Assembly: GCA_001303955.1 (NCBI GenBank)
Contig: LJUP01000011.1
Coordinates: 1-36,799, forward strand
DNA from: Bacteroides sp. SM23_62
Lineage (GTDB): Bacteria; Bacteroidota; Bacteroidia; Bacteroidales; SM23-62
Length of the DNA: 36,799 bases
Reading direction: 5' to 3'
How positions within the stretch are numbered: the first letter of the stretch is position 1; every line of letters starts with the position of its first letter. A program made the position numbers and the translations under genes. Of the stretch, positions 28,189 to 36,799 are shown in pieces. Below the pieces are notes generated by a model, which saw only the letters and a list, made by a program, of their open reading frames with translations, did no database searches and was not told the origin of the DNA.

Positions 28189-28923
28189 ATGGACCTCTCT
28201 ATAGTTATTCCCGTTTATAATGAAGCGCAGAAGATCAGGCATGATATCATGGCTGCTTCCGGCTTCCTGTCCGGTCACAAAATGACAGGAGAGATCATTG
28301 TGGTGGATGACGGCAGTACCGATCAGTCATCTGAAGTTGTAAAGAATACCGCTGTGGCGGAGGGTGTAAGCGTGAAGCTCACCGGTTATAAGGAGCATAC
28401 AGGAAAAGGCAAGGCTGTGAAAACGGGGATCATGGAGGCCGGCTCCGGCCTTATCATGTTTATCGACAGCGGTAACTGCGTGCCTTATGATAATATAACC
28501 AGGGGTATCGACCTCCTGAAATCCGGTGAATGTGATATTGCCCATGGATCGCGGTTCCTTGCCAGAAGCCTTATTACGCGACCCAGAAAAGCCTACAGGA
28601 GGATGGTCTCCTTTCTCTTTCGTAAATTCATCCACCTGCTAAGCCGGATACCCGGAAACCTTACCGACACACAGTGCGGGTTGAAGATCTACCCCAAGGA
28701 GATCGCCCATGAATTGTATGCAGCATGCATTACTGATGGATTTTTATTCGATATCGAAATCATCCTCCGGTCCCGGGAGAAAGGATACCGGATCATGGAA
28801 TTTCCGATCGAATGGACCTCCGATCCTGACAGCCGCCTTTCGGTCAGGGCTACTTTCCTTAGAATTTTTTTTGAATTGCGGATGATACGAAAGGCGCTGG
28901 GGCCATCTGGACAGGACAGCTAA
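28189..28923 (+). CDS. Family 2 glycosyltransferase (dolichyl-phosphate glycosyltransferase-like)
   Basis: ORF listed from TTG 28171; ATG 28189 gives MDLSIVIPVYNEAQKI; 'GEIIVVDDGSTDQSSEVV', 'GKGKAVKTGIMEAGSGLIMFIDSGN', 'DTQCGLKIYPKEIA' are DPM1/Alg5-type GT2 motifs. Confidence 0.92.
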   Translation: MDLSIVIPVYNEAQKIRHDIMAASGFLSGHKMTGEIIVVDDGSTDQSSEVVKNTAVAEGVSVKLTGYKEHTGKGKAVKTGIMEAGSGLIMFIDSGNCVPYDNITRGIDLLKSGECDIAHGSRFLARSLITRPRKAYRRMVSFLFRKFIHLLSRIPGNLTDTQCGLKIYPKEIAHELYAACITDGFLFDIEIILRSREKGYRIMEFPIEWTSDPDSRLSVRATFLRIFFELRMIRKALGPSGQDS

Positions 28924-30509
28924 TCACCCTTGGGCATATCACCCTGCAAAAGGTCCCCGATATCCTTCCTGAGGTAAGTACGGATTTCCTGGCCTGGGCG
29001 AAGTTCCTTGTAGCTGTTGAAAAGCGAGATGTAAAGGTACCTTTGACCCGGAGGTGGCCGTTCATATAATTTCTTGATCAGTTCATTTTCCACGGACACC
29101 GCAGCTATGATCAATGGGGCTGCCGGTTGGCCATAATTAACATGATCCCACCAGGCCGTGTTTTTATAGGCACGCAGATACCAGGGAAGGGGCCAGTATT
29201 CATTGCCGGGAATGATTATTTCGATATGTACTTCCCTGCCATCCGGATGAACCCGGCTCACCCTGGAAACCGCCTCGGCAATATCCAGCACATCCTTTCC
29301 CGTATGGGCATAAACATAGGGATTTGCCGGTTCGCAGTATTGCCTGAAGTTGATACTGTGACTGGTATAGAGCCAGTGAACCGCACCGCCAAGAACCAGC
29401 ACCGAGATACCTGTTTTCAGCCAGCGGAACTTCCGTATACGAAAAATACGGACCAATCCGTAGCCCGCCAGAAGCAACAGCCCGTAATAGAACTGCAGGA
29501 TGTTCCAGGGCGTTTTATAGGATATGATGCTGTAAATAATCATCAGCAGACAGGTATACAGTCCCACAAAAAGCATAAAATAATCCCCCTGATTCTTGTC
29601 CTTCTTCAATACAAGCAGGATGAATCCTGCCAGGGCCATCAGGAGCAGCCATAACTCGCTCCAGGGAAATCCGGACGGGTTTTTGGCAAGTACCAGAAGA
29701 TCCAGGTAATAATGCCATGGATGAAGGTGGGCATCATCGAGACCGGAACGGGTGAAATACACCTGGTAGGCAGTGATTGAATCCATGATCCCCTGCGGAT
29801 GACGGAAAAAGGAAGAGTAGAAAGTCACGGATACCAGTCCCCCGGCAATTACTGCAACCAGCAGATGCCATAAAGGATAGTTCATTTGTGTTGGACCGGA
29901 TGGCCCGTTTCGTCTTACCATGAACAGGATGACAACGGCCGAAAACCCGATGGCTGCATAATTGATGATACAGGTTTCCTTGGTGGCATGCATCAATCCC
30001 AGGCAGGTGCCGAACAGGATTGCCCAGCAAAGCTTTTTACTGATGAGGTATCTGTATCCTGTAATCAGGGAGGCAAAACCAAAGAATACCAGCAGCATTT
30101 CGTGGATGAAATAACGGCTGTAGAAAACCATGGCCGGCGCCAGGGCAAAGAGCAGGGCGTTGACCAGCACGGTGATCCAGCCCAGGCTTTCTGCCAGCAG
30201 AAGCAATAGGATCATGAGGGTGATGCCAAAAATGGCCGTAACCGAGCGCAGGGACGATTCTTTCAGGGAAGCGAAATCTGCCTGTCCGAGCAAGCCCGTT
30301 AGGATCCGGGAAGTGTAATACAGCAGCGGGCCATGGTATTCATTCCTGTCGTACCTGTATTCACCTGTCTCGATCAATATGCCCAGCTTGTATGCATTGA
30401 CCGCTTCATCATTATGCATGGGCCTTTGATTCAGGCCGGTGAAGCGGGCCAGTCCCGCCAGCATGCAGATGGAAGCAAAGACCAGGAGATATTTCAGGGA
30501 GTTACTCAA
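28920..30509 (-). CDS. Multi-TM glycosyltransferase, TIGR03663/Agl23-like (GT39/PMT-type fold)
   Basis: 'GLNQRPMHNDEAVNAYKLGILIETGEYRYDRNEYHGPLLYYTSRILTGLLG' is the characteristic N-terminal motif; many TM helices follow. Confidence 0.88.
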   Translation of the reverse strand: MSNSLKYLLVFASICMLAGLARFTGLNQRPMHNDEAVNAYKLGILIETGEYRYDRNEYHGPLLYYTSRILTGLLGQADFASLKESSLRSVTAIFGITLMILLLLLAESLGWITVLVNALLFALAPAMVFYSRYFIHEMLLVFFGFASLITGYRYLISKKLCWAILFGTCLGLMHATKETCIINYAAIGFSAVVILFMVRRNGPSGPTQMNYPLWHLLVAVIAGGLVSVTFYSSFFRHPQGIMDSITAYQVYFTRSGLDDAHLHPWHYYLDLLVLAKNPSGFPWSELWLLLMALAGFILLVLKKDKNQGDYFMLFVGLYTCLLMIIYSIISYKTPWNILQFYYGLLLLAGYGLVRIFRIRKFRWLKTGISVLVLGGAVHWLYTSHSINFRQYCEPANPYVYAHTGKDVLDIAEAVSRVSRVHPDGREVHIEIIIPGNEYWPLPWYLRAYKNTAWWDHVNYGQPAAPLIIAAVSVENELIKKLYERPPPGQRYLYISLFNSYKELRPGQEIRTYLRKDIGDLLQGDMPKGD

Positions 30510-31171
30510 TTCACCGGTTTACCGTGGACTTCAACCTCGATATAGTGATTCAAATCGTTATCTGTATTCCCGTTGCTGTATAATCTCACATACTGGCCAA
30601 TCATTCCCCTGGCATCAACCAGCCGCCCCTTAAAGTTCTCTATATAATGCAGGTCTTCCCCTGCACCGAGTCCCAATGAATTATCATGATCATTGTTGTA
30701 AAGGGTAGTCACATTGACAATAAAATCAGGATCATCGGCCACCTGCACGACCACATCGTAGTAGACCCTGCCCTTTTTATGATAATGCCAGAAGGCAATG
30801 GCATATATGGTGCATGCTTCCTCGAGGTCAATACTGATGTATTGCGGACCCACATCCAGTTCAATATAGGAACCGTCCGTGGCTTCCTTGTCACCATCTG
30901 TAATCAGCTCCGGTTCACCCATTATCGGATACTCGTCTGAACATTCCACCAGCTTGCCCAGGGCGAGATTCACCGTACCTTCGGGAACAAGCAGATAGGG
31001 TGTGGATGTCTCATGTTCTTTTTCCAGCCTGTCGACCTTCAGGTCCTTGGGAGTACCCACGTACATGGGCCTGGGATAAGAGATCGTCAGGCGCTTCATC
31101 TCCTGTGCAGGGAGTAGCTGGAAGATACTCATCAGGATGGCTGATGAGACCATGGTTATTGGTTTTTTCAT
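30506..31171 (-). CDS. Exported discoidin (F5/8 type C-like) domain protein
   Basis: Signal peptide MKKPITMVSSAILMSIFQLLPAQ; 'NLALGKLVECSDEYPIMGEPELITDGDKEATDGSYIELDVGPQYISIDLEEACTIYAIAFWHYHKKGRVYYDVVVQVADD' is galactose-binding/discoidin-like. 4-bp overlap with the downstream Agl23-like gene. Confidence 0.72.
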   Translation of the reverse strand: MKKPITMVSSAILMSIFQLLPAQEMKRLTISYPRPMYVGTPKDLKVDRLEKEHETSTPYLLVPEGTVNLALGKLVECSDEYPIMGEPELITDGDKEATDGSYIELDVGPQYISIDLEEACTIYAIAFWHYHKKGRVYYDVVVQVADDPDFIVNVTTLYNNDHDNSLGLGAGEDLHYIENFKGRLVDARGMIGQYVRLYSNGNTDNDLNHYIEVEVHGKPVN

Positions 31172-31195
31172 ACCCTGGATGATTGTGGTCTTATA

Positions 31196-33301
31196 CTAAT
31201 TTATCCTTTCTAGGATCCTGTGAATTCTCTGCTTTACTGACTCATCATCAATTTTCTCAAGTACTGACTTCAGATGCCATGTTGTTTCTTCAGGATATTC
31301 CCAGCTGGTTGCTTCGGCGATCCTCACTACAGCGGCCACGGCTTCCTTTTTCAACGCCGGTTCCTCGAGTATGCCGACGGCCATATCCAGTGCTTCCAGT
31401 GATCCTATCCTGCTTAATCCGGAGATGACAATCCTGGATTCAGCCGTATTGGTCGACAGGTCATAGGCATGCCGGATCTCCCTGAATTTGTCAGCATTGC
31501 TCATCTGGTTATCCGCCAGTACCACATCAACATAACCCCTGAGGGCAAGGGCATGTTTTCGCTGGTCACCGGTCGTTGAGGCCAGCTGTTTAAGATCCTT
31601 CATGGGACCGGCATCCGGCCAGCCTGACAAGGCCCTGATGACAGCCAGCTGAATCCCTTCTACTTCTGATCCAAGGTATTCCCTCAAAACATCCAGGTCC
31701 TTGCCATCGCCAATCATGCCAATGATATTGATCAGGGAGGTAAGTACCTCAGGATCTTCGTTATTTCCAATTGCTCCGATGATACCGGCAGACCGGTTTT
31801 CGTTTTCAGGCATCTTCTGGGTGACCGCATAAATGGCTCTTTCAGCTTCCTGTCTTTCCCTGCGGGTATCAGTTTGCCTCAGGACTGTGATCAGATCGGG
31901 TATCAATGCCGGGGAAGCCAGTTTACCCAGTGCCCTGATGGATTCCATCCGGACATCAGGGTCGGGATCCGTTGCATATTCGGATAAAAGTCCCGTGGCC
32001 CCAACCATATTCCTTTCGCCTGTACTCCTGATGAGTTCAGCCCTGATACCGCCTGTTTCTTCCCGGATGCCTGACCGTATGTTTTCATTCGTTTCTGATC
32101 CCGGTAGCATGTACAGGCTCTGGCGGGCCAGTTCTTTTTCCACGCCCGTGGCAGAAGCTGCCAGTCCGGCCAGAAAAATCGCATCCGAAGGTTTTCCGAT
32201 GCTTGCCAGCGCCCGTATTGCCGACATCCTGACATCCTTCACTTCCTCCCTGCCGGCAAGGCTGGCCATGACTTCCCGGTGTACCGAGGAATCTCCGATG
32301 GCAGCCAGGGCTGTGAACAGATATGACCTGGGTACGTTTTGCGATCCACGCAGGTCATCGAAGATCCTGCCCAGCCTGTGGCTGCCATCCAGCTGATATA
32401 CCAGCCGGATGATATATGGATGAAATGCCGGGTCTTCCTGCCGCAGGTGATTTAAGATGAAATGATAGGGATCTTCAGGAGATGTCCTGAATTTCCCTGC
32501 AAGGGCATTGTATTTTAATGTTAGAGGGGGATCTGCCTTGTACACCTGCTCGTAAATGCTGGCAGCGTTTTCTATATCACCCCATTCCATAAGCCGGCCG
32601 GCGCATTTCAACCGGGCATCCAGCACGGCCCATTTCAATGGGGCCGCGGCTACATGACCAAAGTCATCCAGGTTTTCTGCTGCTTCCTCGCCACCCATGC
32701 TTCCCAGGGCGGAAACGGCAGCAAGGGCGAGCTTCTCGGATTCACTGTGCATCAGCCTGGTAAAGGGAATGATGGCAGCTGTGGCCTGCCTGGCCGCAAG
32801 GGAATTTATGACCGCTATCTGCAGCGGTTCATCTCCTTCTGCCAGGACTTGCAGCAATGCCTGGTCGGCTTCGGCACCCGGAATTTTTTCGAGGGCCAGC
32901 AGTGCCGTGCCGGCCATTCCGGGAGTTCGCAGCAGGGCTGACAATACAGGGACCGAACGGGCGGTTCCAATCACACCCAGTTCCCTGCATACATATTGTT
33001 TTCCTGCCGCCGTTGCATCTGATTGCAGGAAGGCTATCATCAGGGATTCGACCTCGCTGATGGTCTCAGCATTGTTATGAACTTCCATCATCAGCTCCTG
33101 CAGATCAGGCAGCCAGCTTCTGCTTTTGTCATAATCATACCCGGCCAGCACACCGAGTATTTTTTCCATCTCTGTCCGGATCTCCGCGGCCGGTACCGGC
33201 TGGGCCTGCAGGTTTATAACCGTTGTATACAGCAATGATACCATTACCAGCCGGATGAACGATCTGGGAAGGAAGGTGGATGGTGCTCGGGTCATTTCCA
33301 A
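31196..33301 (-). CDS. Exported HEAT-repeat protein
   Basis: Repeating alpha-helical units such as 'DPDPDVRMESIRALGKLASPALIPDLITVLRQ', 'REEVKDVRMSAIRALASIGKPSDAIFLAGLA', 'SEVEGIQLAVIRALSGWPDAGPMKDL'; N-terminal hydrophobic signal. Confidence 0.88.
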   Translation of the reverse strand: MEMTRAPSTFLPRSFIRLVMVSLLYTTVINLQAQPVPAAEIRTEMEKILGVLAGYDYDKSRSWLPDLQELMMEVHNNAETISEVESLMIAFLQSDATAAGKQYVCRELGVIGTARSVPVLSALLRTPGMAGTALLALEKIPGAEADQALLQVLAEGDEPLQIAVINSLAARQATAAIIPFTRLMHSESEKLALAAVSALGSMGGEEAAENLDDFGHVAAAPLKWAVLDARLKCAGRLMEWGDIENAASIYEQVYKADPPLTLKYNALAGKFRTSPEDPYHFILNHLRQEDPAFHPYIIRLVYQLDGSHRLGRIFDDLRGSQNVPRSYLFTALAAIGDSSVHREVMASLAGREEVKDVRMSAIRALASIGKPSDAIFLAGLAASATGVEKELARQSLYMLPGSETNENIRSGIREETGGIRAELIRSTGERNMVGATGLLSEYATDPDPDVRMESIRALGKLASPALIPDLITVLRQTDTRRERQEAERAIYAVTQKMPENENRSAGIIGAIGNNEDPEVLTSLINIIGMIGDGKDLDVLREYLGSEVEGIQLAVIRALSGWPDAGPMKDLKQLASTTGDQRKHALALRGYVDVVLADNQMSNADKFREIRHAYDLSTNTAESRIVISGLSRIGSLEALDMAVGILEEPALKKEAVAAVVRIAEATSWEYPEETTWHLKSVLEKIDDESVKQRIHRILERIN

Positions 33302-33345
33302 CAGGTATAAAATTAATTTCTGGTCAATAAAAATCTATTTCTGTA

Positions 33346-34674
33346 CTACAGATGCCAGGGATTCCTCATCGGCCTGCTGAGCATACGGTTGGCAGCGGGA
33401 TTATCAATAAACGCTTCTTTTACCGGATCCCATCGTAGTTTTTGTCCCAGCCTGATGGCTATATCGGCCTGGTGGCAGACGGTATCGGACCTGACAGCCG
33501 TTTCAATGGGGCACATCACCGGAGAACCGGTCCTGACCGCATCCAGAAAATTCCGCCTGTGATCATTGCTGCGGGGCAGCTGTATCTCATCCGGCCCGAT
33601 GATCGTTTTGAGCAGGGATCTTGGTTCTGCATCGATGTAACCGCGGGCCACATATACCCATCCTACATGGCCCTCAAACAGTATTCCCATGGAATTGGGA
33701 ACATTGAACTGGGGAATTCGTTTCCGGGCGGAAATATGATCGATGTATACCAGCTTTACACCATTGGCATAGGTATGCAAAGCCTCCCAGGTATGGATGG
33801 TATCGTACAGGCCTTCTTCAGGGATGGTTCCCCGGCCTTCCACCTCGACCGGTCCGGTCAGATCGGCATCAAGCGCCCATTGCACAATATCCACATGATG
33901 GATGCCGTAAGCACCGCTGATACATCCCACCGAATGATCATAAATCAGGGTAAAGTTCCTGGTACATCGCAAATGGGTATAGGGTACCAGGGGAGCGGGA
34001 CCAAGCCACAGGTCATAATCAAGCCAGTCAGGTACGGGCTCTTCAGGCTGAACGCCCACCGGTGTATAACTGGCTGATCCAATGGTGATTTTCTCAAGGT
34101 TCCCCAATTTACCGTTTCTTACCAGTTCGCATGCAAAACGGAACCTTTCATCTGAGCGTTGCTGGGTCCCATGCTGAAAGACAACACCATACCTGTTGAT
34201 GGCCTGTCTCATGGCCTGGCATTCCCTGAAAAACAGGCTCAGGGGCTTCTCATAATACATGTGTTTCCCCTGCCGGGCAGCCTCCATACCGATCAGTGCA
34301 TGCCAGTGATCCGGGACGGCTATCAGAACGGCATCAATGTCTTTCCGTGCAAGCAAATCCCTGAAATCATTATAGGCTGTACACTCCTGGCTGCCGTACC
34401 GGTTGTTGGTAAACGCAACAGCCGAGGCAGCATCTTCCGAATTGACATCACAGACGGCTTTCACGCGGATATCATCATACTCGATGAATGACCGCAGGTG
34501 GCCGCTGCCCATTTCGCCCACCCCGATGAGGCCGAAGTTTATCCTGTCATTGGGCAGTGTCCTTCCCGGTGCGCCGAAGACCCGGGCAGGCAGAATGGTG
34601 GGAAAAACTAGGGCTCCGGCAGTACCGGCCATTGATCTTTTCAGGAAATCCCTCCTGTTCTGCTGTATTTTCAT
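33346..34674 (-). CDS. Gfo/Idh/MocA family oxidoreductase with Tat-type signal
   Basis: 'QNRRDFLKRSMAGTAGALVFPTILPARVFG' twin-arginine; 'INFGLIGVGEMGSGHLRSFIEYDDIRVKAVCDVN', 'IDAVLIAVPDHWHALIGMEAARQGKHMYYEKPLS'. Confidence 0.95.
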   Translation of the reverse strand: MKIQQNRRDFLKRSMAGTAGALVFPTILPARVFGAPGRTLPNDRINFGLIGVGEMGSGHLRSFIEYDDIRVKAVCDVNSEDAASAVAFTNNRYGSQECTAYNDFRDLLARKDIDAVLIAVPDHWHALIGMEAARQGKHMYYEKPLSLFFRECQAMRQAINRYGVVFQHGTQQRSDERFRFACELVRNGKLGNLEKITIGSASYTPVGVQPEEPVPDWLDYDLWLGPAPLVPYTHLRCTRNFTLIYDHSVGCISGAYGIHHVDIVQWALDADLTGPVEVEGRGTIPEEGLYDTIHTWEALHTYANGVKLVYIDHISARKRIPQFNVPNSMGILFEGHVGWVYVARGYIDAEPRSLLKTIIGPDEIQLPRSNDHRRNFLDAVRTGSPVMCPIETAVRSDTVCHQADIAIRLGQKLRWDPVKEAFIDNPAANRMLSRPMRNPWHL

Positions 34675-34680
34675 AAATCC

Positions 34681-36456
34681 CTATTTGTTGTTACCTGCCT
34701 GATGACCACCGGCCATCCTGAGGCAAACATCGTTAAAATATTCAATGCTCTGCTTTATCTCCGGCCGTTCCTGGTCCCAAGACCGGGAATATTCCAGTCC
34801 GAAGACAGTTGGTTTTACACCACTCATACCGAGTTGCCGGATGATGGCATCCAGGGTAAGTGCTCCCTTCCCCCAGGCCACATCATGGCCTTCCGGTCCC
34901 GCTTCATCCAGGTCATGCACCTGAATGGTTATCAGCCTGTCCCCTAGTAATTTAACTGCATCCAGGGGACTGATCCCCGAACGTGACCAGTAGCCAAGGT
35001 CCCCGCATGCACCGATCAATGGACTGCGTTCCCGGCAGACCTCAAGCAGGTTCTCCGGATCCCAGTAAATGGGTGAGATATCTTTTCCATGATTGTGTAT
35101 GGCCAGTTTGATATCGTACTTCTCACAATACTCCTCGATCAGGTCCAGGGCTTCCGGTCCGGGTTCGGAAATGAAGGTTTCAATGCCCATTTTCCTGCCA
35201 AACTCGAATATCTCCCTGCAGGTCTCCTCATCTCCCGGGATGTCGTGTATGTAATAGCTCACCAGTGTCACGCCGGCCGACAGAAACTTCCTGCGCACGG
35301 CAATCAGGTCCTCCTCGCTCAGGGTATAATCAAAATTGCCCGTTATCTCATCACTTACCCGCTGCACATTCATCCCTTCCAGGTAGAGGAGTCCCAGTGA
35401 AGCAGCCTGCTCAATGGTCTCGAAAAGGGTGTTGTTCTTAAAACTGTAAGCGCTCAGTCCCAGCCTCCAATCCAGCCTCTCACGGGCCTCAACGGCCGGT
35501 GTCAGTTGATTGCTGGGCGTGGCGGGGGCATCCAGATCGCCCAGAACGAACTGTATCCCGTCGAGGCAGTGTACCAGCACCTTCTCATTCCAGTTGATGT
35601 GTGCATTATGGCCGAGGGAGGTATAGAATACCCTTCCCCTTCCGTAGTTCCTGATCCAGCTGATGGCCAGGTCCTTATCTGCCCTTCTTTCGGGAAGGAT
35701 GTACCTGTCTTCACCCATGTCGGTCTTGTCCGTGTCAATGGATAGCAGGATGCGCAGTCGGTCACGTGTATAGGGTTCTGTAAACTGGAAAACCTCATCG
35801 CTCACCTCGAATCCTTTCCCCTCGAAGGCACGGTTCACAGGATGGGAAGATTCATCCAGTTTCAGTGTGATCCATTCATGGGGTTTCCACGGGTGTCCGC
35901 CGTTTTCATACCCGCCCAGCATTTCGCCATATTCTGGGAACTGGTCATAAACCGGCCACTGGCAGAAGGTGGCCCCGGCCGCATGGATGCCGAAAAAGCC
36001 CTTCCCGCTGTATACATATTCCAAAAGGTTATTTCTCAGTTCAGGATCGTCAAAAAGCACTCCTACAGTATTGTTGAAACAGATGGCATCGAACTGGTTT
36101 AACCAGGCTGATTTGAAAACCATTGTGTCATTGCTGAAATAAGTTTCGTATGCTCCCGTTTGCCTGCCCATCAGCTGCAGCATATAGTTCGCATACGGGA
36201 CGGAAGGATGACCTGCGCGGATCTGGCCGTCCCAAATATCCATGTTGAAGACCAACAGTTTCCGGGTTTTCTCAGGTGCAACCACAGCCGCTCCGGGTAC
36301 CGCATTGTTGATCAGGTCAATGGCTGAATCCGGGAGGTTTGCATAAAAGGCTTCAGCCTGGCAGGCAGGTTTGAAGGGCTGTGCATAGGAGATATCAGCA
36401 AGAGGACACAGGCACAGGAATGATATTACCGGAATAATGATGTCTTTCTGTCTCAT
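34681..36456 (-). CDS. Exported fusion: ThuA-like domain + sugar phosphate isomerase/epimerase (AP endonuclease 2-like TIM barrel)
   Basis: ThuA part 'GKGFFGIHAAGATFCQWPVYDQFPEYGEMLGGYENGGHPW', 'RGRVFYTSLGHNAHIN'; TIM-barrel part 'WRLGLSAYSFKNNTLFETIEQAASLGLLYLEG', 'IKLAIHNHGKDI', 'IGACGDLGYWSRSGISPLDAVKLLGDRLITIQVHDLDE'. Signal peptide MRQKDIIIPVISFLCLCPLADISYAQ. Confidence 0.92.
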   Translation of the reverse strand: MRQKDIIIPVISFLCLCPLADISYAQPFKPACQAEAFYANLPDSAIDLINNAVPGAAVVAPEKTRKLLVFNMDIWDGQIRAGHPSVPYANYMLQLMGRQTGAYETYFSNDTMVFKSAWLNQFDAICFNNTVGVLFDDPELRNNLLEYVYSGKGFFGIHAAGATFCQWPVYDQFPEYGEMLGGYENGGHPWKPHEWITLKLDESSHPVNRAFEGKGFEVSDEVFQFTEPYTRDRLRILLSIDTDKTDMGEDRYILPERRADKDLAISWIRNYGRGRVFYTSLGHNAHINWNEKVLVHCLDGIQFVLGDLDAPATPSNQLTPAVEARERLDWRLGLSAYSFKNNTLFETIEQAASLGLLYLEGMNVQRVSDEITGNFDYTLSEEDLIAVRRKFLSAGVTLVSYYIHDIPGDEETCREIFEFGRKMGIETFISEPGPEALDLIEEYCEKYDIKLAIHNHGKDISPIYWDPENLLEVCRERSPLIGACGDLGYWSRSGISPLDAVKLLGDRLITIQVHDLDEAGPEGHDVAWGKGALTLDAIIRQLGMSGVKPTVFGLEYSRSWDQERPEIKQSIEYFNDVCLRMAGGHQAGNNK

Positions 36457-36514
36457 ACAATAAATATACTATACTTATTTTTATTAATTTGAGAAACCAA
36501 TCCATTTTTAACGC

Positions 36515-36799
36515 ATGAAAACTAAATTATCCCGAAGAAGATTTCTGCGAAATACCTCCGTGCTCGCTTCAGGCGGGATCCTGTCCGGCCGGCTCCCGCT
36601 CATTTCTTTCAAAGGGAATAAGGAATCAAGGGCTGCTGGTACCATCAGTATTGATCCGGATCCACTTTTTAATCTGTCCCCATACCTCTATATGCAATTC
36701 ATGGAACCCCTGGGAGTAACTGACAGTTCAGTTGACGCTGCCTGGGATTTCATGCATGAAAAGTGGCGTGAAGATCTCATTGCGATCACAAAAGAGCTT
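36515..36799 (+). CDS. 5' part of a Tat-exported enzyme, possibly GH51 alpha-L-arabinofuranosidase-like (truncated by the window edge)
   Basis: Not in the ORF track (no stop in window): MKTKLSRRRFLRNTSVLASGGILSGRLPLISFKGNKESRAAGTISIDPDPLFNLSPYLYMQFMEPLGVTDSSVDAAWDFMHEKWREDLIAITKEL. Twin-arginine signal; 'LYMQFMEPLG..DSSVDAAWD' resembles N-termini of arabinofuranosidase-like GH proteins. Confidence 0.6.
   Translation, partial: MKTKLSRRRFLRNTSVLASGGILSGRLPLISFKGNKESRAAGTISIDPDPLFNLSPYLYMQFMEPLGVTDSSVDAAWDFMHEKWREDLIAITKEL

Noticed and set aside
28171-28192. Bacteroidetes-like -7 promoter motif TATCTTTA just before the GT2 ATG (possible leaderless start)
   Set aside because: Only a partial match to TAnnTTTG and no convincing -33 element at the right distance; too weak to annotate.
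28327-28635. 102-aa minus-strand ORF inside the GT2 gene
   Set aside because: Overlaps a confident glycosyltransferase frame; no motif.
29127-29654. 175-aa plus-strand ORF antisense to the Agl23-like gene
   Set aside because: Antisense to a strong membrane glycosyltransferase frame; low-complexity-looking translation without motifs.
31833-32396. 187-aa plus-strand ORF antisense to the HEAT-repeat gene
   Set aside because: Ser/Ala-rich translation typical of the antisense of a repeat-rich, higher-GC gene.
33442-34077. 211-aa plus-strand ORF antisense to the Gfo/Idh/MocA gene
   Set aside because: The opposite frame has clear Gfo/Idh/MocA motifs; the antisense translation has none.
1-36799. 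CRISPR arrays, tRNA or rRNA genes, SusC/SusD pairs
   Set aside because: I saw no regular direct-repeat arrays, tRNA cloverleaf-like sequences, rRNA segments or SusC/SusD-like proteins; a tRNAscan/Infernal/minced run would be needed to be certain.

Overview
The window looks like a Bacteroidetes chromosome segment: it has T9SS-type C-terminal sorting tails, Bacteroidetes-style FtsX permeases and Tat/lipoprotein-exported carbohydrate enzymes. It carries several glycan or exported-protein gene clusters. (1) Two neighbouring LamG proteins with T9SS tails (2-634 partial; 779-3958); the second is a multidomain candidate glycan-active enzyme. (2) A co-directional cassette (3965-12051) encoding a complete ABC sugar importer (lipoprotein binding protein, two permeases, MalK/UgpC-type ATPase) interleaved with two GH130-like proteins and a (alpha/alpha)-toroid-like lipoprotein; no SusC/SusD pair is visible. 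(3) A minus-strand group of exported enzymes (ADP-ribosylglycohydrolase-like, isochorismatase-like with apparently degenerate catalytic residues, GHL-type hydrolase) plus a GC-rich CocE/NonD-type hydrolase that is compositionally foreign. (4) A DUF6882-like protein and a long MacB/FtsX-type permease. (5) A degenerate IS3-family transposase C-terminus (about 21681-21887, minus strand) missed by the ORF track. (6) A plus-strand cassette (21975-28094): exported methyltransferase-like/PQQ-propeller fusion, a membrane-anchored 'CRYNVRETGFVDLG' protein, an FtsX permease and a LolD-like ATPase. This is my best candidate for an undescribed system. (7) A GT2 glycosyltransferase convergent on a five-gene minus-strand operon (ThuA+AP2Ec fusion, Tat-exported Gfo/Idh/MocA oxidoreductase, HEAT-repeat protein, discoidin-like protein, Agl23/GT39-like membrane glycosyltransferase). 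(8) The 5' end of a Tat-exported possible arabinofuranosidase-like gene at the right edge. I saw no rRNA, tRNA or CRISPR. All family calls come from reading motifs by eye; no database search was run.
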